Shown: positions 50,647-58,986 of the stretch, in pieces
Layout of the letters: each line of letters begins with the position of its first letter
Position numbering within the stretch: position 1 is the stretch's first letter
Assembly: GCF_016597785.1 (NCBI RefSeq)
Contig: NZ_JAENJG010000001.1
Coordinates: 1,054,001 to 1,118,000, forward strand
Length of the DNA stretch: 64,000 bases
Direction of reading: 5' to 3'
Source: Leucobacter sp. L43
GTDB lineage: Bacteria; Actinomycetota; Actinomycetes; Actinomycetales; Microbacteriaceae
Position numbers and translations under genes: made by a program
The notes under the pieces: model-generated
The model's database searches: none
The model's input: the letters and a program-made list of their open reading frames with translations, nothing else
Told to the model about the DNA's origin: nothing

Positions 50647-51366
50647 ATGAGCGATTACAACATCGCGAACCCGCACGATTACGACCACCGTCACGCCGAC
50701 ATCGGCGCGGGTTGGCTGCGAGCGAGCGTCTTCGGAGCCATGGACGGCCTCGTGTCGAACCTGGGCCTCATCGCCGGCATCGCCGCGGCGGGCGCCGCAC
50801 CCGGGATCGTCGCGATCACCGGCATCTCGGGCCTGATCGCAGGCGCGGTCTCGATGGCCCTCGGCGAGTACACCTCGGTGCGCACCGCCAACGAGCAGCT
50901 CGACGCCGAGGTACGGATCGAACGAGAAGCGCACCTGCGCAACCCCGAGGGGGAGATGGCCGAGCTCACGGCGCTGCTCGAGAACCTGGGCGTCGAGCCG
51001 AGGATCGCGGAGACCGCTGCGGAGCAGGTCCACGCGAACGCGGATCAAGCCGTGCGCGTGCATCTGCTCTCCGAGCTGGGCGTCAGCCCGGAGGAGCAGC
51101 CGTCGCCGTGGGTCGCGGCGTTCTCGTCACTGGTGGCGTTCGGCGTGGGGGCGCTGATCCCGATCCTCCCGTTCATCTTCGGGTTCGGCACGCTCGGGTT
51201 CGGACTCGCCTTCGGCGGCGTCGGATTGCTCATCGCAGGCGGACTCGCGGCTCGCTTCACGAAGCGCAACTGGCTGATGGGCGCTGCCCGCCAGCTGCTC
51301 TTCGGCGGCATCGCCGTCGCCGCGACCTACACGATCGGCTCGTTGCTCGGCGTCTCGGTCGCCTAG
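50647..51366 (+). CDS. VIT/CCC1 family membrane transporter
   Basis: Protein of 239 aa with about five membrane segments. SVFGAMDGLVSNLGLIAGIAAAG and GLIAGAVSMALGEYTSV are the VIT1/CCC1 signatures, with the charged metal-binding helix insertion EREAHLRNPEGEMAELTALLENLGV between helices 2 and 3. Members move Fe(II) or Mn(II) across membranes. GGGAG precedes ATG 50647. Metal and direction are not provable here. Confidence 0.93.
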   Translation: MSDYNIANPHDYDHRHADIGAGWLRASVFGAMDGLVSNLGLIAGIAAAGAAPGIVAITGISGLIAGAVSMALGEYTSVRTANEQLDAEVRIEREAHLRNPEGEMAELTALLENLGVEPRIAETAAEQVHANADQAVRVHLLSELGVSPEEQPSPWVAAFSSLVAFGVGALIPILPFIFGFGTLGFGLAFGGVGLLIAGGLAARFTKRNWLMGAARQLLFGGIAVAATYTIGSLLGVSVA

Positions 51367-51418
51367 CGAGGCGCGGCGAACAGCCTCGCACTCACGCTCG
51401 AGCGCGTAGGCTTGAGGC

Positions 51419-51817
51419 ATGCCCAGCGCCGAATTCGTCGAAGCGGTGCTCGACGTCGTCGCGCGCATCCCGCCCGGTCGTGTCATGACGTACGGCGATG
51501 TCGGGATCGCGGTCGGTTCCGAAGCGCCACGCGCCGTCGGCCGAGTCATGGCGCTCTACGGCCACGGATCGCCCTGGTGGCGCGTCGTGCCCGCGAGCGG
51601 CAACCCGCCGCAGGGTCACGCGGTGCTCGCGCTCCCGCACTATGTCGACGAGGGCACCCCGATCCGCGGTACCGGAGCGCCGCGCGCCGGTACCGCAGCG
51701 GCTGCGGCGAGCGCGGAGGTCGCGCACCGCGCCGCACGCTCCGGGGAGTACCGGATCGCGTTATCGGCGGCTCGCCTCCCCTATACGCACGAGATCTACG
51801 GAGAGGTGGCGCTGTGA
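51419..51817 (+). CDS. Alkyltransferase-like protein (ATL), MGMT family without the acceptor cysteine
   Basis: Protein of 132 aa with an MGMT DNA-binding fold (VARIPPGRVMTYGDVG, RAVGRVMALYG). The alkyl-acceptor PCHR motif is replaced by PWWR (Trp53 and Trp54), so it cannot repair O6-alkylguanine itself and should act as a lesion-sensing ATL that hands damage to excision repair. TAGGCT 6 nt upstream suggests a leaderless mRNA. Overlaps the next gene (GTGA). Confidence 0.88.
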   Translation: MPSAEFVEAVLDVVARIPPGRVMTYGDVGIAVGSEAPRAVGRVMALYGHGSPWWRVVPASGNPPQGHAVLALPHYVDEGTPIRGTGAPRAGTAAAAASAEVAHRAARSGEYRIALSAARLPYTHEIYGEVAL

Positions 51818-52707
51818 GCGACACGACCGCGAACGAATCCGATTCACCCACCGGCGCCGAATCCGCTCCGAGGCCGCTCCGCCTCGGATTCGCCCGCGGC
51901 ATCGCCCCGAGCAAGTGGGCGCGACGCTGGAAGGCGGCGACGCCCGGACGCAAGCTCGAACTCGTGCCGCTGGAGGTCGCGTTCGGCTCGCCGCTCGCAG
52001 CGCGCAACCAGGAGACGGCCTCCTCGGCCGCCGCGTGCGACGTGCTCATCGAGCGCACCGCGCCCGATGGCAGACCGGCGGACTCCGAGGGCGATGAGAG
52101 CCCTCGTCGCGCCATCCGGCTCTACGCAGAATCGCTGGCACTCGTCGTGCCCGCTGACCACGAGCTCGCGGAGCAGGAATCGGTGAGTCTTGCCGAGATC
52201 GCGTTCGTCACACTGCTCGATCACCCCGACCATTTCCCGGCATGGCCTGCGCCGCAGCCGTGGGGGGATCCTGAATGGATGCCGAGGGGCCCGCGCGCTG
52301 CGCTCTCCCTCGTCGCCACCGGCGCCGGCGCCGTGCTCCTGCCCGTGCCGCTCGCACGGCACCTGATCAACAAGCGCGAGCACACGGTGCTCCCGGTCCG
52401 CCCGGAGCCGGGTGAGCGTCCGCTCGACGGTCCCGTCGTCTGGGCGGTGTGGAACGTGGACCGCGACGACGCGACGGTGCAGCACCTCGCGGGCATCCTG
52501 CGCGGCCGCACGGCCAACAGCTCTCGGGAGTCGGCCCAGGAAGAGGCGAAGAGCACCGCCAGAGCCCCCCGAGTGCACGCACAGCCGAAGAAGCAGGCGC
52601 CCAAGCTCAAGCCGAACTCCCGCGGCGCGCAGTTGCAGGCAGCGAAGGAGAAGGCGGAGCGCAAGAAGGCAGAGGCGCGGCAGGCCAAGCGGCGCAAGCG
52701 CCGCTGA
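51814..52707 (+). CDS. LysR-type effector domain protein without HTH, with basic C-terminal tail
   Basis: Protein of 297 aa. Residues about 20-225 are a periplasmic-binding-protein-like LysR substrate domain (LRLGFARGIAPSKW ... LALVVPADHELAE ... LSLVATGAGAVLLPVPLARHL), but there is no DNA-binding HTH in front. The last 60 residues are Lys/Arg/Ala-rich and could bind nucleic acid. Start GTG 51814 overlaps the ATL stop and has GGAGAGG upstream. Function unknown; a DNA-binding adaptor with the ATL is one idea. Confidence 0.8.
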   Translation: MSDTTANESDSPTGAESAPRPLRLGFARGIAPSKWARRWKAATPGRKLELVPLEVAFGSPLAARNQETASSAAACDVLIERTAPDGRPADSEGDESPRRAIRLYAESLALVVPADHELAEQESVSLAEIAFVTLLDHPDHFPAWPAPQPWGDPEWMPRGPRAALSLVATGAGAVLLPVPLARHLINKREHTVLPVRPEPGERPLDGPVVWAVWNVDRDDATVQHLAGILRGRTANSSRESAQEEAKSTARAPRVHAQPKKQAPKLKPNSRGAQLQAAKEKAERKKAEARQAKRRKRR

Positions 52708-52718
52708 TCCGGCGTTCG

Positions 52719-53609
52719 CTACAGGTCAGCCGCGCTGACGCCGAAGGTGCCGCAGGCCGTCGGCCCCTGCTCGTAACCCGTCATGAACCAGCGCTGCCGC
52801 TGCTCCGAGGTGCCGTGGCTGAACCGCTCGGGGTTCACCTCGACGCCTGCGGCCTCCATGATGTGGTCGTCCCCCACCGCAGCGGCGGCGCTCATCGCGT
52901 CGTCGATCTGCTGCTGCGTCACCGGCTTGAGGTAGGTGACGCCCTGATCATCGGTGACGGTCGACGCGGCCTGCACCCAGGCCCCCGCGAAGCAATCGGC
53001 CTGCAGTTCGAGGCGCACCGAACCAGACGTTGGGCCCGTCTCGCGGCCGGCGCCCTGCAGCGAACCGATGAGGTTCGAGACGTGGTGCCCCCACTCATGC
53101 GCCAGCACGTACATCTGCGCGAGCGACCCCTCTGACGCTCCGTATTCGTTCGAGAGGGTGTCGAAGAAGGCGACGTCGATGTAGATGGTCTCGTCCGCCG
53201 GGCAGTAGAAGGGGCCCGTCGATGCTGAGGCGGCCCCGCACTCGGATTGCGTCAGCCCGTCGAACAGGATCACCGGTCCTGGCGACCGGTAGTTGCCGAC
53301 CTCATTCGCCCAGTAGCGATCGAGGGAATCAGCCGTGGCATTCATTCGGCACTCGTCATCGGAATTCGCGTTGACGCCGCTCTTGCAGGCGTCGAGCACG
53401 GCTTCCGACTGCTCGGAGGTGGTGCCGGCTCCGATCGCCTGCTGCACCGCCGGGGCGAACGGCGTGAGATCGAACCCGAGCAGCTGCGAGCCGAGCGCGA
53501 GCAGGAGGGCGATGCCGATGCCGCCACCTGCCACCATGCCACCGGTGCGCGCACCGCTGCGCTTTCTCACCTTGCTGTTGTCGATGCGCACGTTGTCGTT
53601 GAACGTCAA
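52719..53609 (-). CDS. Neutral zinc metallopeptidase (YpfJ-type), membrane-anchored
   Basis: Protein of 296 aa, family PF04228. A basic N-terminus and a single helix near residues 24-45 anchor it; the zinc site HEWGHH (His171, Glu172, His175) lies in the extracytoplasmic part, and the pattern of cysteines is conserved. Start TTG 53609 with AGGAG 7 nt upstream; the frame continues further but without support. Convergent with the LysR-like gene. Substrate unknown. Confidence 0.9.
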   Translation of the reverse strand: MTFNDNVRIDNSKVRKRSGARTGGMVAGGGIGIALLLALGSQLLGFDLTPFAPAVQQAIGAGTTSEQSEAVLDACKSGVNANSDDECRMNATADSLDRYWANEVGNYRSPGPVILFDGLTQSECGAASASTGPFYCPADETIYIDVAFFDTLSNEYGASEGSLAQMYVLAHEWGHHVSNLIGSLQGAGRETGPTSGSVRLELQADCFAGAWVQAASTVTDDQGVTYLKPVTQQQIDDAMSAAAAVGDDHIMEAAGVEVNPERFSHGTSEQRQRWFMTGYEQGPTACGTFGVSAADL

Positions 53610-53818
53610 GGCTGCTCCTGGAGATGCGAGGGACTGTTCCCGAGCGCGTTTCGCGCGAGAGTACCGATCGTGGTGTGTAGCCGATACTAGTGAGGATTCG
53701 GGCGAGCTGTATTCCCCTGGTGCAGGAGCGAGCGCCGCACCGCCTCCTCGCTTACTCGAACGGACGCGACGAAGCAAGCGGGAGCATGTGCACGCGCACT
53801 CCCCCTAACCTGGGAAGC

Positions 53819-54022
53819 ATGTCCGACAACGCACACTTCCGACGCCTCCCTCAGGCGATACAGCAATCGGTGACCTCGGGGCTCGATGCTGAAATCGAGG
53901 AGAGCTTTCGGCGCATCGACCGCGCGAAGCACGACCCTTCGGTTTCGGAGGCGGATGTGCGAGCGATGGAGAACGACATCGTGACCGCCGGTGAGCTGCG
54001 CCGACGTCTGACCGGCGAGTAG
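53819..54022 (+). CDS. Small helical hypothetical protein (67 aa)
   Basis: Protein of 67 aa, predicted mostly helical and charged (IEESFRRIDRAK, ADVRAMENDIV). TAACCT 7 nt before ATG 53819 supports a leaderless gene. It ends 4 nt before the lipoprotein gene start, so they are probably co-transcribed. No family recognised. Confidence 0.6.
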   Translation: MSDNAHFRRLPQAIQQSVTSGLDAEIEESFRRIDRAKHDPSVSEADVRAMENDIVTAGELRRRLTGE

Positions 54023-54026
54023 TGCG

Positions 54027-54674
54027 ATGAGACCGCAACAGGCGATGAGTCTCGCAGCCGCATCGGTGCTGATGCTGGGTCTTGCATCGTGCGCGCCCGA
54101 GAGCGGCGCGTCAGACGAGCGCACCGCGTCGCCCTCGTCGTCTCGCGAGTCGGAACCGTCGCAGAAGCCGAGTTCGGAGCCCGCGCCGACGGAGGAGCCC
54201 GCGCCTGAGACCGAGCCGGCTCCCGTCGTGATTCCGGAATGCGAGCAGCTCGTTCCCATCGATGTGGTGCATGAGAGGCTCGGACCGGCGTTCGTCTTCA
54301 CGCCGGATTCGGGGCCGTTCCGCGACATGCTGCTTGAAGCAGTGGGCCCGTCGGCGCAGGAAGCGATCTCGCGGGCCGAGCAGACGTCGTTCTGCTCGTG
54401 GGGCATCCCGCAGTCCGATGGCCTGAATCTGCTGATGGTCGCCGAACTGCCTGCTGATGCCCGAGATGCGTTCCTGGCGGAACTCCGCGCCTCCGAGTTC
54501 GTCGAGACCGAAACTGCAGGATCGCCCACGTTCGTATGGGAAGACGAGCCGGGTCTCTCGCAACGATTCCTCTGGTACGGGTTCACCGGTGACCTGCTGG
54601 TCATCTCGGTCGGCGCAAGCGCCGACGGCGGGGTCGGCGTGCCCGCGCTCGCGTCGCTCCAGGCCGCGACCTAG
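54027..54674 (+). CDS. Secreted lipoprotein with Ser/Pro/Glu-rich linker
   Basis: Protein of 215 aa. Lipobox LASC with Cys22, then a linker of Ser, Glu and Pro to about residue 67, then a globular domain of about 145 residues with two cysteines that may form a disulfide. No known motif. Starts 4 nt after the preceding small gene; converges with glsA with a 4-nt overlap. Confidence 0.8.
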   Translation: MRPQQAMSLAAASVLMLGLASCAPESGASDERTASPSSSRESEPSQKPSSEPAPTEEPAPETEPAPVVIPECEQLVPIDVVHERLGPAFVFTPDSGPFRDMLLEAVGPSAQEAISRAEQTSFCSWGIPQSDGLNLLMVAELPADARDAFLAELRASEFVETETAGSPTFVWEDEPGLSQRFLWYGFTGDLLVISVGASADGGVGVPALASLQAAT

Positions 54675-55588
54675 AAGATCGACCAGCCGGTGCGCGACGT
54701 GAGCTCGTCGAGCGCCGCCATCCCGATGAGCGAGTTGCCGGAGGAGTCGAGGCCGGGGCCCCACACGCAGATCGAGCACACATCGGGAACGATGGCGAGA
54801 ATACCGCCGCCGACGCCCGATTTCCCGGGAAGCCCGACGCGATAGGCGAACTCGCCTGCAGCGTCGTAGAACCCCGAGGTGAGCATGACGGCGTTCACGC
54901 GCTTCGTCTGATTCCCGCTGAGCAGGTGACGGCCATCGGCGCTCTCGCCGCGTCGAGCGAGGAACGCCCCAGCCGCAGCGAGGTCCGTGCAGCTCATCGC
55001 GATCGAGCACTGACGCACGTACCGGTCGAGCACCGCGTCCACATCGTTGATCAGGTTGCCGAAGCTCCGCAGCAGGTGCGAGATCGAGGAGTTGCGATCG
55101 GCGTGCGCGAGTTCGGACGCGGCCGTGAGCGCGTCGATCGAGATGTCGGGGTTGCCCGATTCCGTGCGCACGAAATCGAGCACGGGATCCTCCGCGTCCG
55201 GCGTCAGTGACAGCAGGTGATCGGCGACGACGAGAGCGCCCGCGTTCATGAAGGGGTTGCGCGGAATACCGCGCTTGTACTCGAGCTGCGCCAACGAGTT
55301 GAATGCCGCGCCGGAGGGCTCGCGGTCCACCCGCTGCCAGATCTCGTCGCCGTCTCCCGCCATCACCAGCGCGAGCGAGAAGACCTTCGAGATGCTCTGG
55401 ATGGAGAACTCGACGTCGGCATCGCCCGACGAGACCTGGGTGCCATCGGTCATCATCACGGAGATGCCGAAGTGATCGGGGTTCACCGCGGCGAGACGGG
55501 GGATGTAATCGGCGACGCTGCCCGAGCCGATGAGCGGTCGGACGGCCTCGTGCACATCCTCGACGAGTTCTTGGAGATCGATCGTCAT
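54671..55588 (-). CDS. glsA: Glutaminase A
   Basis: Protein of 305 aa of the serine-dependent beta-lactamase-like glutaminase family, converting glutamine to glutamate and ammonia. The catalytic pair is Ser65 and Lys68 in SISK; KRGIPRNPFMNAGALV and the VGLPGKSGVGGGI region complete the active site. Starts 9 nt after the prolyl iminopeptidase stop, so both are in one operon. No STAS domain is fused. Confidence 0.95.
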   Translation of the reverse strand: MTIDLQELVEDVHEAVRPLIGSGSVADYIPRLAAVNPDHFGISVMMTDGTQVSSGDADVEFSIQSISKVFSLALVMAGDGDEIWQRVDREPSGAAFNSLAQLEYKRGIPRNPFMNAGALVVADHLLSLTPDAEDPVLDFVRTESGNPDISIDALTAASELAHADRNSSISHLLRSFGNLINDVDAVLDRYVRQCSIAMSCTDLAAAGAFLARRGESADGRHLLSGNQTKRVNAVMLTSGFYDAAGEFAYRVGLPGKSGVGGGILAIVPDVCSICVWGPGLDSSGNSLIGMAALDELTSRTGWSIF

Positions 55589-55597
55589 CGGCGTCGC

Positions 55598-56575
55598 TCA
55601 GGCCGTGGCGAAGCGATCGGTGGCGCGCACGAGCGCGTCGACGATGCCCGGCTCGCTCGCGGCATGACCCGCGTCGGGAATCATCTCGAACCGCGCTTCG
55701 GGCCACGCGCGGTGGAGATCCCAGGCTGTCTCCGGCGGGGTGCACGCGTCGTAGCGGCCCTGCACGATCACACCCGGGATGCTCGCGAGCCTCGCTGCGG
55801 CGTCTCGGATCAGCTGCCCCTCATCGAGCCACCCGGCGTTCGAGAAGTAGTGGTTCTCGATCCGCGCGAAGGCGACGGCGCTGGCCGCGTCCTCGCGCAC
55901 CTTCGCGATGCCCGCGAGGTCGGGGATGAGCCGGATGGTCGAGTTCTCCCACACGGTCCAGGCGAGGCCGGCCGGCACGTGCACCGCAGGGTCCTCATCG
56001 AACAGGCGCCGGTGGTATGCCGCAACCAGATCACCGCGCTCCGCCTCAGGGATCACCGAGAGGTACTCCTCCCACACGTCGGGGAAGAGATGCGACGCGC
56101 CGTCCTGGTAGAACCAACGGATTTCGCTCGTCCGCAGCGTGAAGATGCCGCGCAGCACGAGTTCGGTCACCCGCTCCGCGTGAGTCTGGGCGTAGGCGAG
56201 CGCGAGCGTCGAGCCCCAGGATCCGCCGAATACCTGCCACTGCTCGATGTCGAGCGACTCCCGCAGCCGTTCGATGTCGGCGACGAGATGCCAGGTGGTG
56301 TTCGATGAGAGATCGGCGTCGGGCGCGCTCGCGTGCGGCACGCTGCGGCCGCACCCGCGCTGGTCGAACAGCACGATCCGATAGCGCTCCGGATCGAAGT
56401 ACCGGCGATGATCCGGAGCGCACCCTCCGCCGGGCCCTCCGTGCAGGAAGACGACCGGCTTGCCATCCGGATTCCCGCAGGTCTCCCAGTACACGGAGTG
56501 CCCGTCCCCGACATCGAGCATGCCGTGAGCGTAGGGCTCGATGGTCGGGTACAGTTCGCGCAGCGATTCGGTCAT
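55598..56575 (-). CDS. pip: Prolyl iminopeptidase
   Basis: Protein of 325 aa, an alpha/beta hydrolase of family S33 that removes N-terminal proline. The oxyanion motif HGGPGGG is at 45-51, the nucleophile Ser119 in GGSWGS, and the Asp and His of the triad lie in GRYDACTP and DAGHA. Start ATG 56575 has TAGGGT 6 nt upstream, a leaderless signal. First gene of a pip-glsA operon. Confidence 0.95.
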   Translation of the reverse strand: MTESLRELYPTIEPYAHGMLDVGDGHSVYWETCGNPDGKPVVFLHGGPGGGCAPDHRRYFDPERYRIVLFDQRGCGRSVPHASAPDADLSSNTTWHLVADIERLRESLDIEQWQVFGGSWGSTLALAYAQTHAERVTELVLRGIFTLRTSEIRWFYQDGASHLFPDVWEEYLSVIPEAERGDLVAAYHRRLFDEDPAVHVPAGLAWTVWENSTIRLIPDLAGIAKVREDAASAVAFARIENHYFSNAGWLDEGQLIRDAAARLASIPGVIVQGRYDACTPPETAWDLHRAWPEARFEMIPDAGHAASEPGIVDALVRATDRFATA

Positions 56576-56652
56576 ACCCCCACCCTAACGAGCAACGGTC
56601 GCGCTCGAAGTCGCATCCGGCACCCCGACTCCAGTGGACTCCGGCGCCTCGG

Positions 56653-58743
56653 TCAGCTGGCTTTCGCCTGCCGGCTCTCGCGCTCGGCGGCCTGCCGCTG
56701 CTTCCGCAGCTCCTTCTCGTGCACCGGCCACGTCCCGGCGGCGCGCTGCGCCTCGACGTAGTCGTGCGCCTCCTGCTGCCGCTCCGCTTCGATCCCCGTC
56801 GCGATCTCCGCGCGCAGCAGTTCGGGGGTGAGGCCGAACGGCTCGACGAGGTCGAGCGCATGCGGGCGCAGTCGACTGATGAGCCGATCCACGTAGGCCG
56901 TGACGGATTCTGCGCGGTGGGGAGAGATACGCCCGGCCGTGAGGTACCAGGCGGCGTTGCGCTCGATGATCCCGAGACCGAACAGATCTCGCAGCCATGT
57001 CAGCACCTGTCGAGATCCCGCGTCGGCGATCTTCTCGAGCGCGTCGGTGAAGGCCTCCCACTGCAGCAGCTCACCGTGGGCGCGCGCCGCCTCGATGAGC
57101 TTGTACTGCTGCGCGTTGAAGGCGTTCTCGCTGGCGACGGCTCGGGCTCGGCCGTCTTCCTTCGGAATGCCCTTCGTCGCGTCGCGCAGAGCGAGCGCGA
57201 TGTCGCCGACCATCGTCTGCACCCGATCAGCGAGCAGCTCTCGCTGCGCTTCCGGCGAGCGCATGCTCTCGATCGAGCGGGCGATCTGCCCGAAATCCGC
57301 GATGCTCTGCCCGACTCGGCGCAGCCCGAACCGGCTCACGCGATCACCGATCTGATTCACGGCAGCGCGGGTGAGCGTCGCACGGTCGGCATTCTTGAAC
57401 TGGGCGGCGTAGTCGCTGAGCAATCGCTTGCCGACCAGTTGCAGCAGCACGTTGTTGTCGCCCTCGAATGTCACGTAGATGTCGAGATCGGCGCGGAGGC
57501 CGACGATGCGGTTCTTCGCGATGAAGCCGGCGCCGCCGCAAGCCTCGCGCGCCTCTTGCAGTGTGTCGAGTGCGGCCCAGGTCGACAGCGGCTTGAACGC
57601 AGCCGCGAGCGTCTCGAGGTCCTCGCGATTCTCATCCGTGTCTTTCGCTCCTGAGAAGACCTCGTCGAAGACGGTCAGCAGGCGCTCGTCAGCGAACTGC
57701 ATCGCGTACGTCTGCGCGAGGCGAGGAATCAGGCGCCGTTGGTGCAGACCGTAGTCGAGCAGCACCGTCTCACGCCCGGAGGCGCCGGGGAACTGCCGTC
57801 GCTCGCTGCCGTAGCGGATGGCGATGCCGAGAGCCGCCTGCATCGCGCGCACGGCCGACCCGTCGAGCGAGACGCGGCCCTGCACGAGCGTGCCGATCAT
57901 CGTGAAGAAGCGACGCCCCGGGCTCTCGATCTCGGACGAGTAGGTGCCGTCCGGCGCGACATCGCCGTATCGGTTGAGGAGGTTCTCGCGCGGCACGCGC
58001 ACGTGGGTGAAGTGCAGGCGGCCGTTGTCGATCCCGTTCAGCCCGCCCTTGACCCCGTCGTCCTCGCTGCCGACGCCGGGCAGCATCTCCCCGTCGGGGG
58101 TGCGGATCGGCACGTAGAACGCGTGCACGCCGTGATTCACCCCGCGGGTGATGAGCTGGGCGAAGACCACCGCTGCCCGTCCGTGCAGCGCCGCGTTGCC
58201 GAGGTAGTCCTTCCACGCACCCGCGAACGGCGTGTGGATCTCGAATTCCTCCGTCGTGGCATCGTAGGTCGCGGTCGTGCCGATCGAAGCGACATCGGAT
58301 CCGTGGCCGATCTCGGTCATCGCGAACGCGCCAGGGGTCTGCAGATTGATGACGTCGGGGAGCCACTGCTCGTGATGCTTGGCGGTGCCGAGATGCAGGA
58401 TCGCAGCGCCGAAGAGCCCCCATTGCACGCCGCTCTTGATCTGCAGCGAAGGATCGGCGAGCACGAGCTCCTGGAATGCAGCGATGTTGCCCCCGTGGTT
58501 ATCGCTCCCGCCGACGGCGGTGGGGAACGCGCGCTGGATGGCTCCGGCCTCGACGAGGATGCTCAGCTGCTCGAGGGCTCGCTCACGATGGTCGTCCATC
58601 GACTGCCCGGGAACGGTGTGCAGCCTCGGATCGGCTGCGAGCTTGCGCGACTCCAGTCGCTCCGTCTTCCATTTGCCGAGCAGCGCGTCGCTCACGGCTG
58701 CGGTGTCGATTCGGGGGTGGGACGACGAGCTGCGTTCGGCCAT
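56653..58743 (-). CDS. Acyl-CoA oxidase/dehydrogenase family protein
   Basis: Protein of 696 aa, longer than normal acyl-CoA dehydrogenases and matching the acyl-CoA oxidase group. FAD-binding motifs include AMTEIGHGSDV and GACAVVF-like segments in the middle domain, then a helical domain and an extra C-terminal domain. It oxidises acyl-CoA to enoyl-CoA; whether electrons go to oxygen cannot be told. AAGGAG before ATG 58743 decides the start. No other beta-oxidation genes adjoin it. Confidence 0.9.
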   Translation of the reverse strand: MAERSSSSHPRIDTAAVSDALLGKWKTERLESRKLAADPRLHTVPGQSMDDHRERALEQLSILVEAGAIQRAFPTAVGGSDNHGGNIAAFQELVLADPSLQIKSGVQWGLFGAAILHLGTAKHHEQWLPDVINLQTPGAFAMTEIGHGSDVASIGTTATYDATTEEFEIHTPFAGAWKDYLGNAALHGRAAVVFAQLITRGVNHGVHAFYVPIRTPDGEMLPGVGSEDDGVKGGLNGIDNGRLHFTHVRVPRENLLNRYGDVAPDGTYSSEIESPGRRFFTMIGTLVQGRVSLDGSAVRAMQAALGIAIRYGSERRQFPGASGRETVLLDYGLHQRRLIPRLAQTYAMQFADERLLTVFDEVFSGAKDTDENREDLETLAAAFKPLSTWAALDTLQEAREACGGAGFIAKNRIVGLRADLDIYVTFEGDNNVLLQLVGKRLLSDYAAQFKNADRATLTRAAVNQIGDRVSRFGLRRVGQSIADFGQIARSIESMRSPEAQRELLADRVQTMVGDIALALRDATKGIPKEDGRARAVASENAFNAQQYKLIEAARAHGELLQWEAFTDALEKIADAGSRQVLTWLRDLFGLGIIERNAAWYLTAGRISPHRAESVTAYVDRLISRLRPHALDLVEPFGLTPELLRAEIATGIEAERQQEAHDYVEAQRAAGTWPVHEKELRKQRQAAERESRQAKAS

Positions 58744-58986
58744 CGGAACTCCTTCGAGATGACAGGCGGGACGGCCCTGCTTGGCGAGCCCCGTTGATGC
58801 TGTCAGCCTAAAGTCGACCTCTGAGACTGCCAAGCGGAGCGGGTCGCACACACAAACTGAGACGGGCCACGGCCCCGCAACCTTTGTGCACACCCTCCAA
58901 ACTCGACGGAACTCAGCTGGCGGTATCGTCAATCGCCGATGAGCGCAGTCCGGCGTGATGCAGGGCAGCGCGACGCGAACGAGCGG

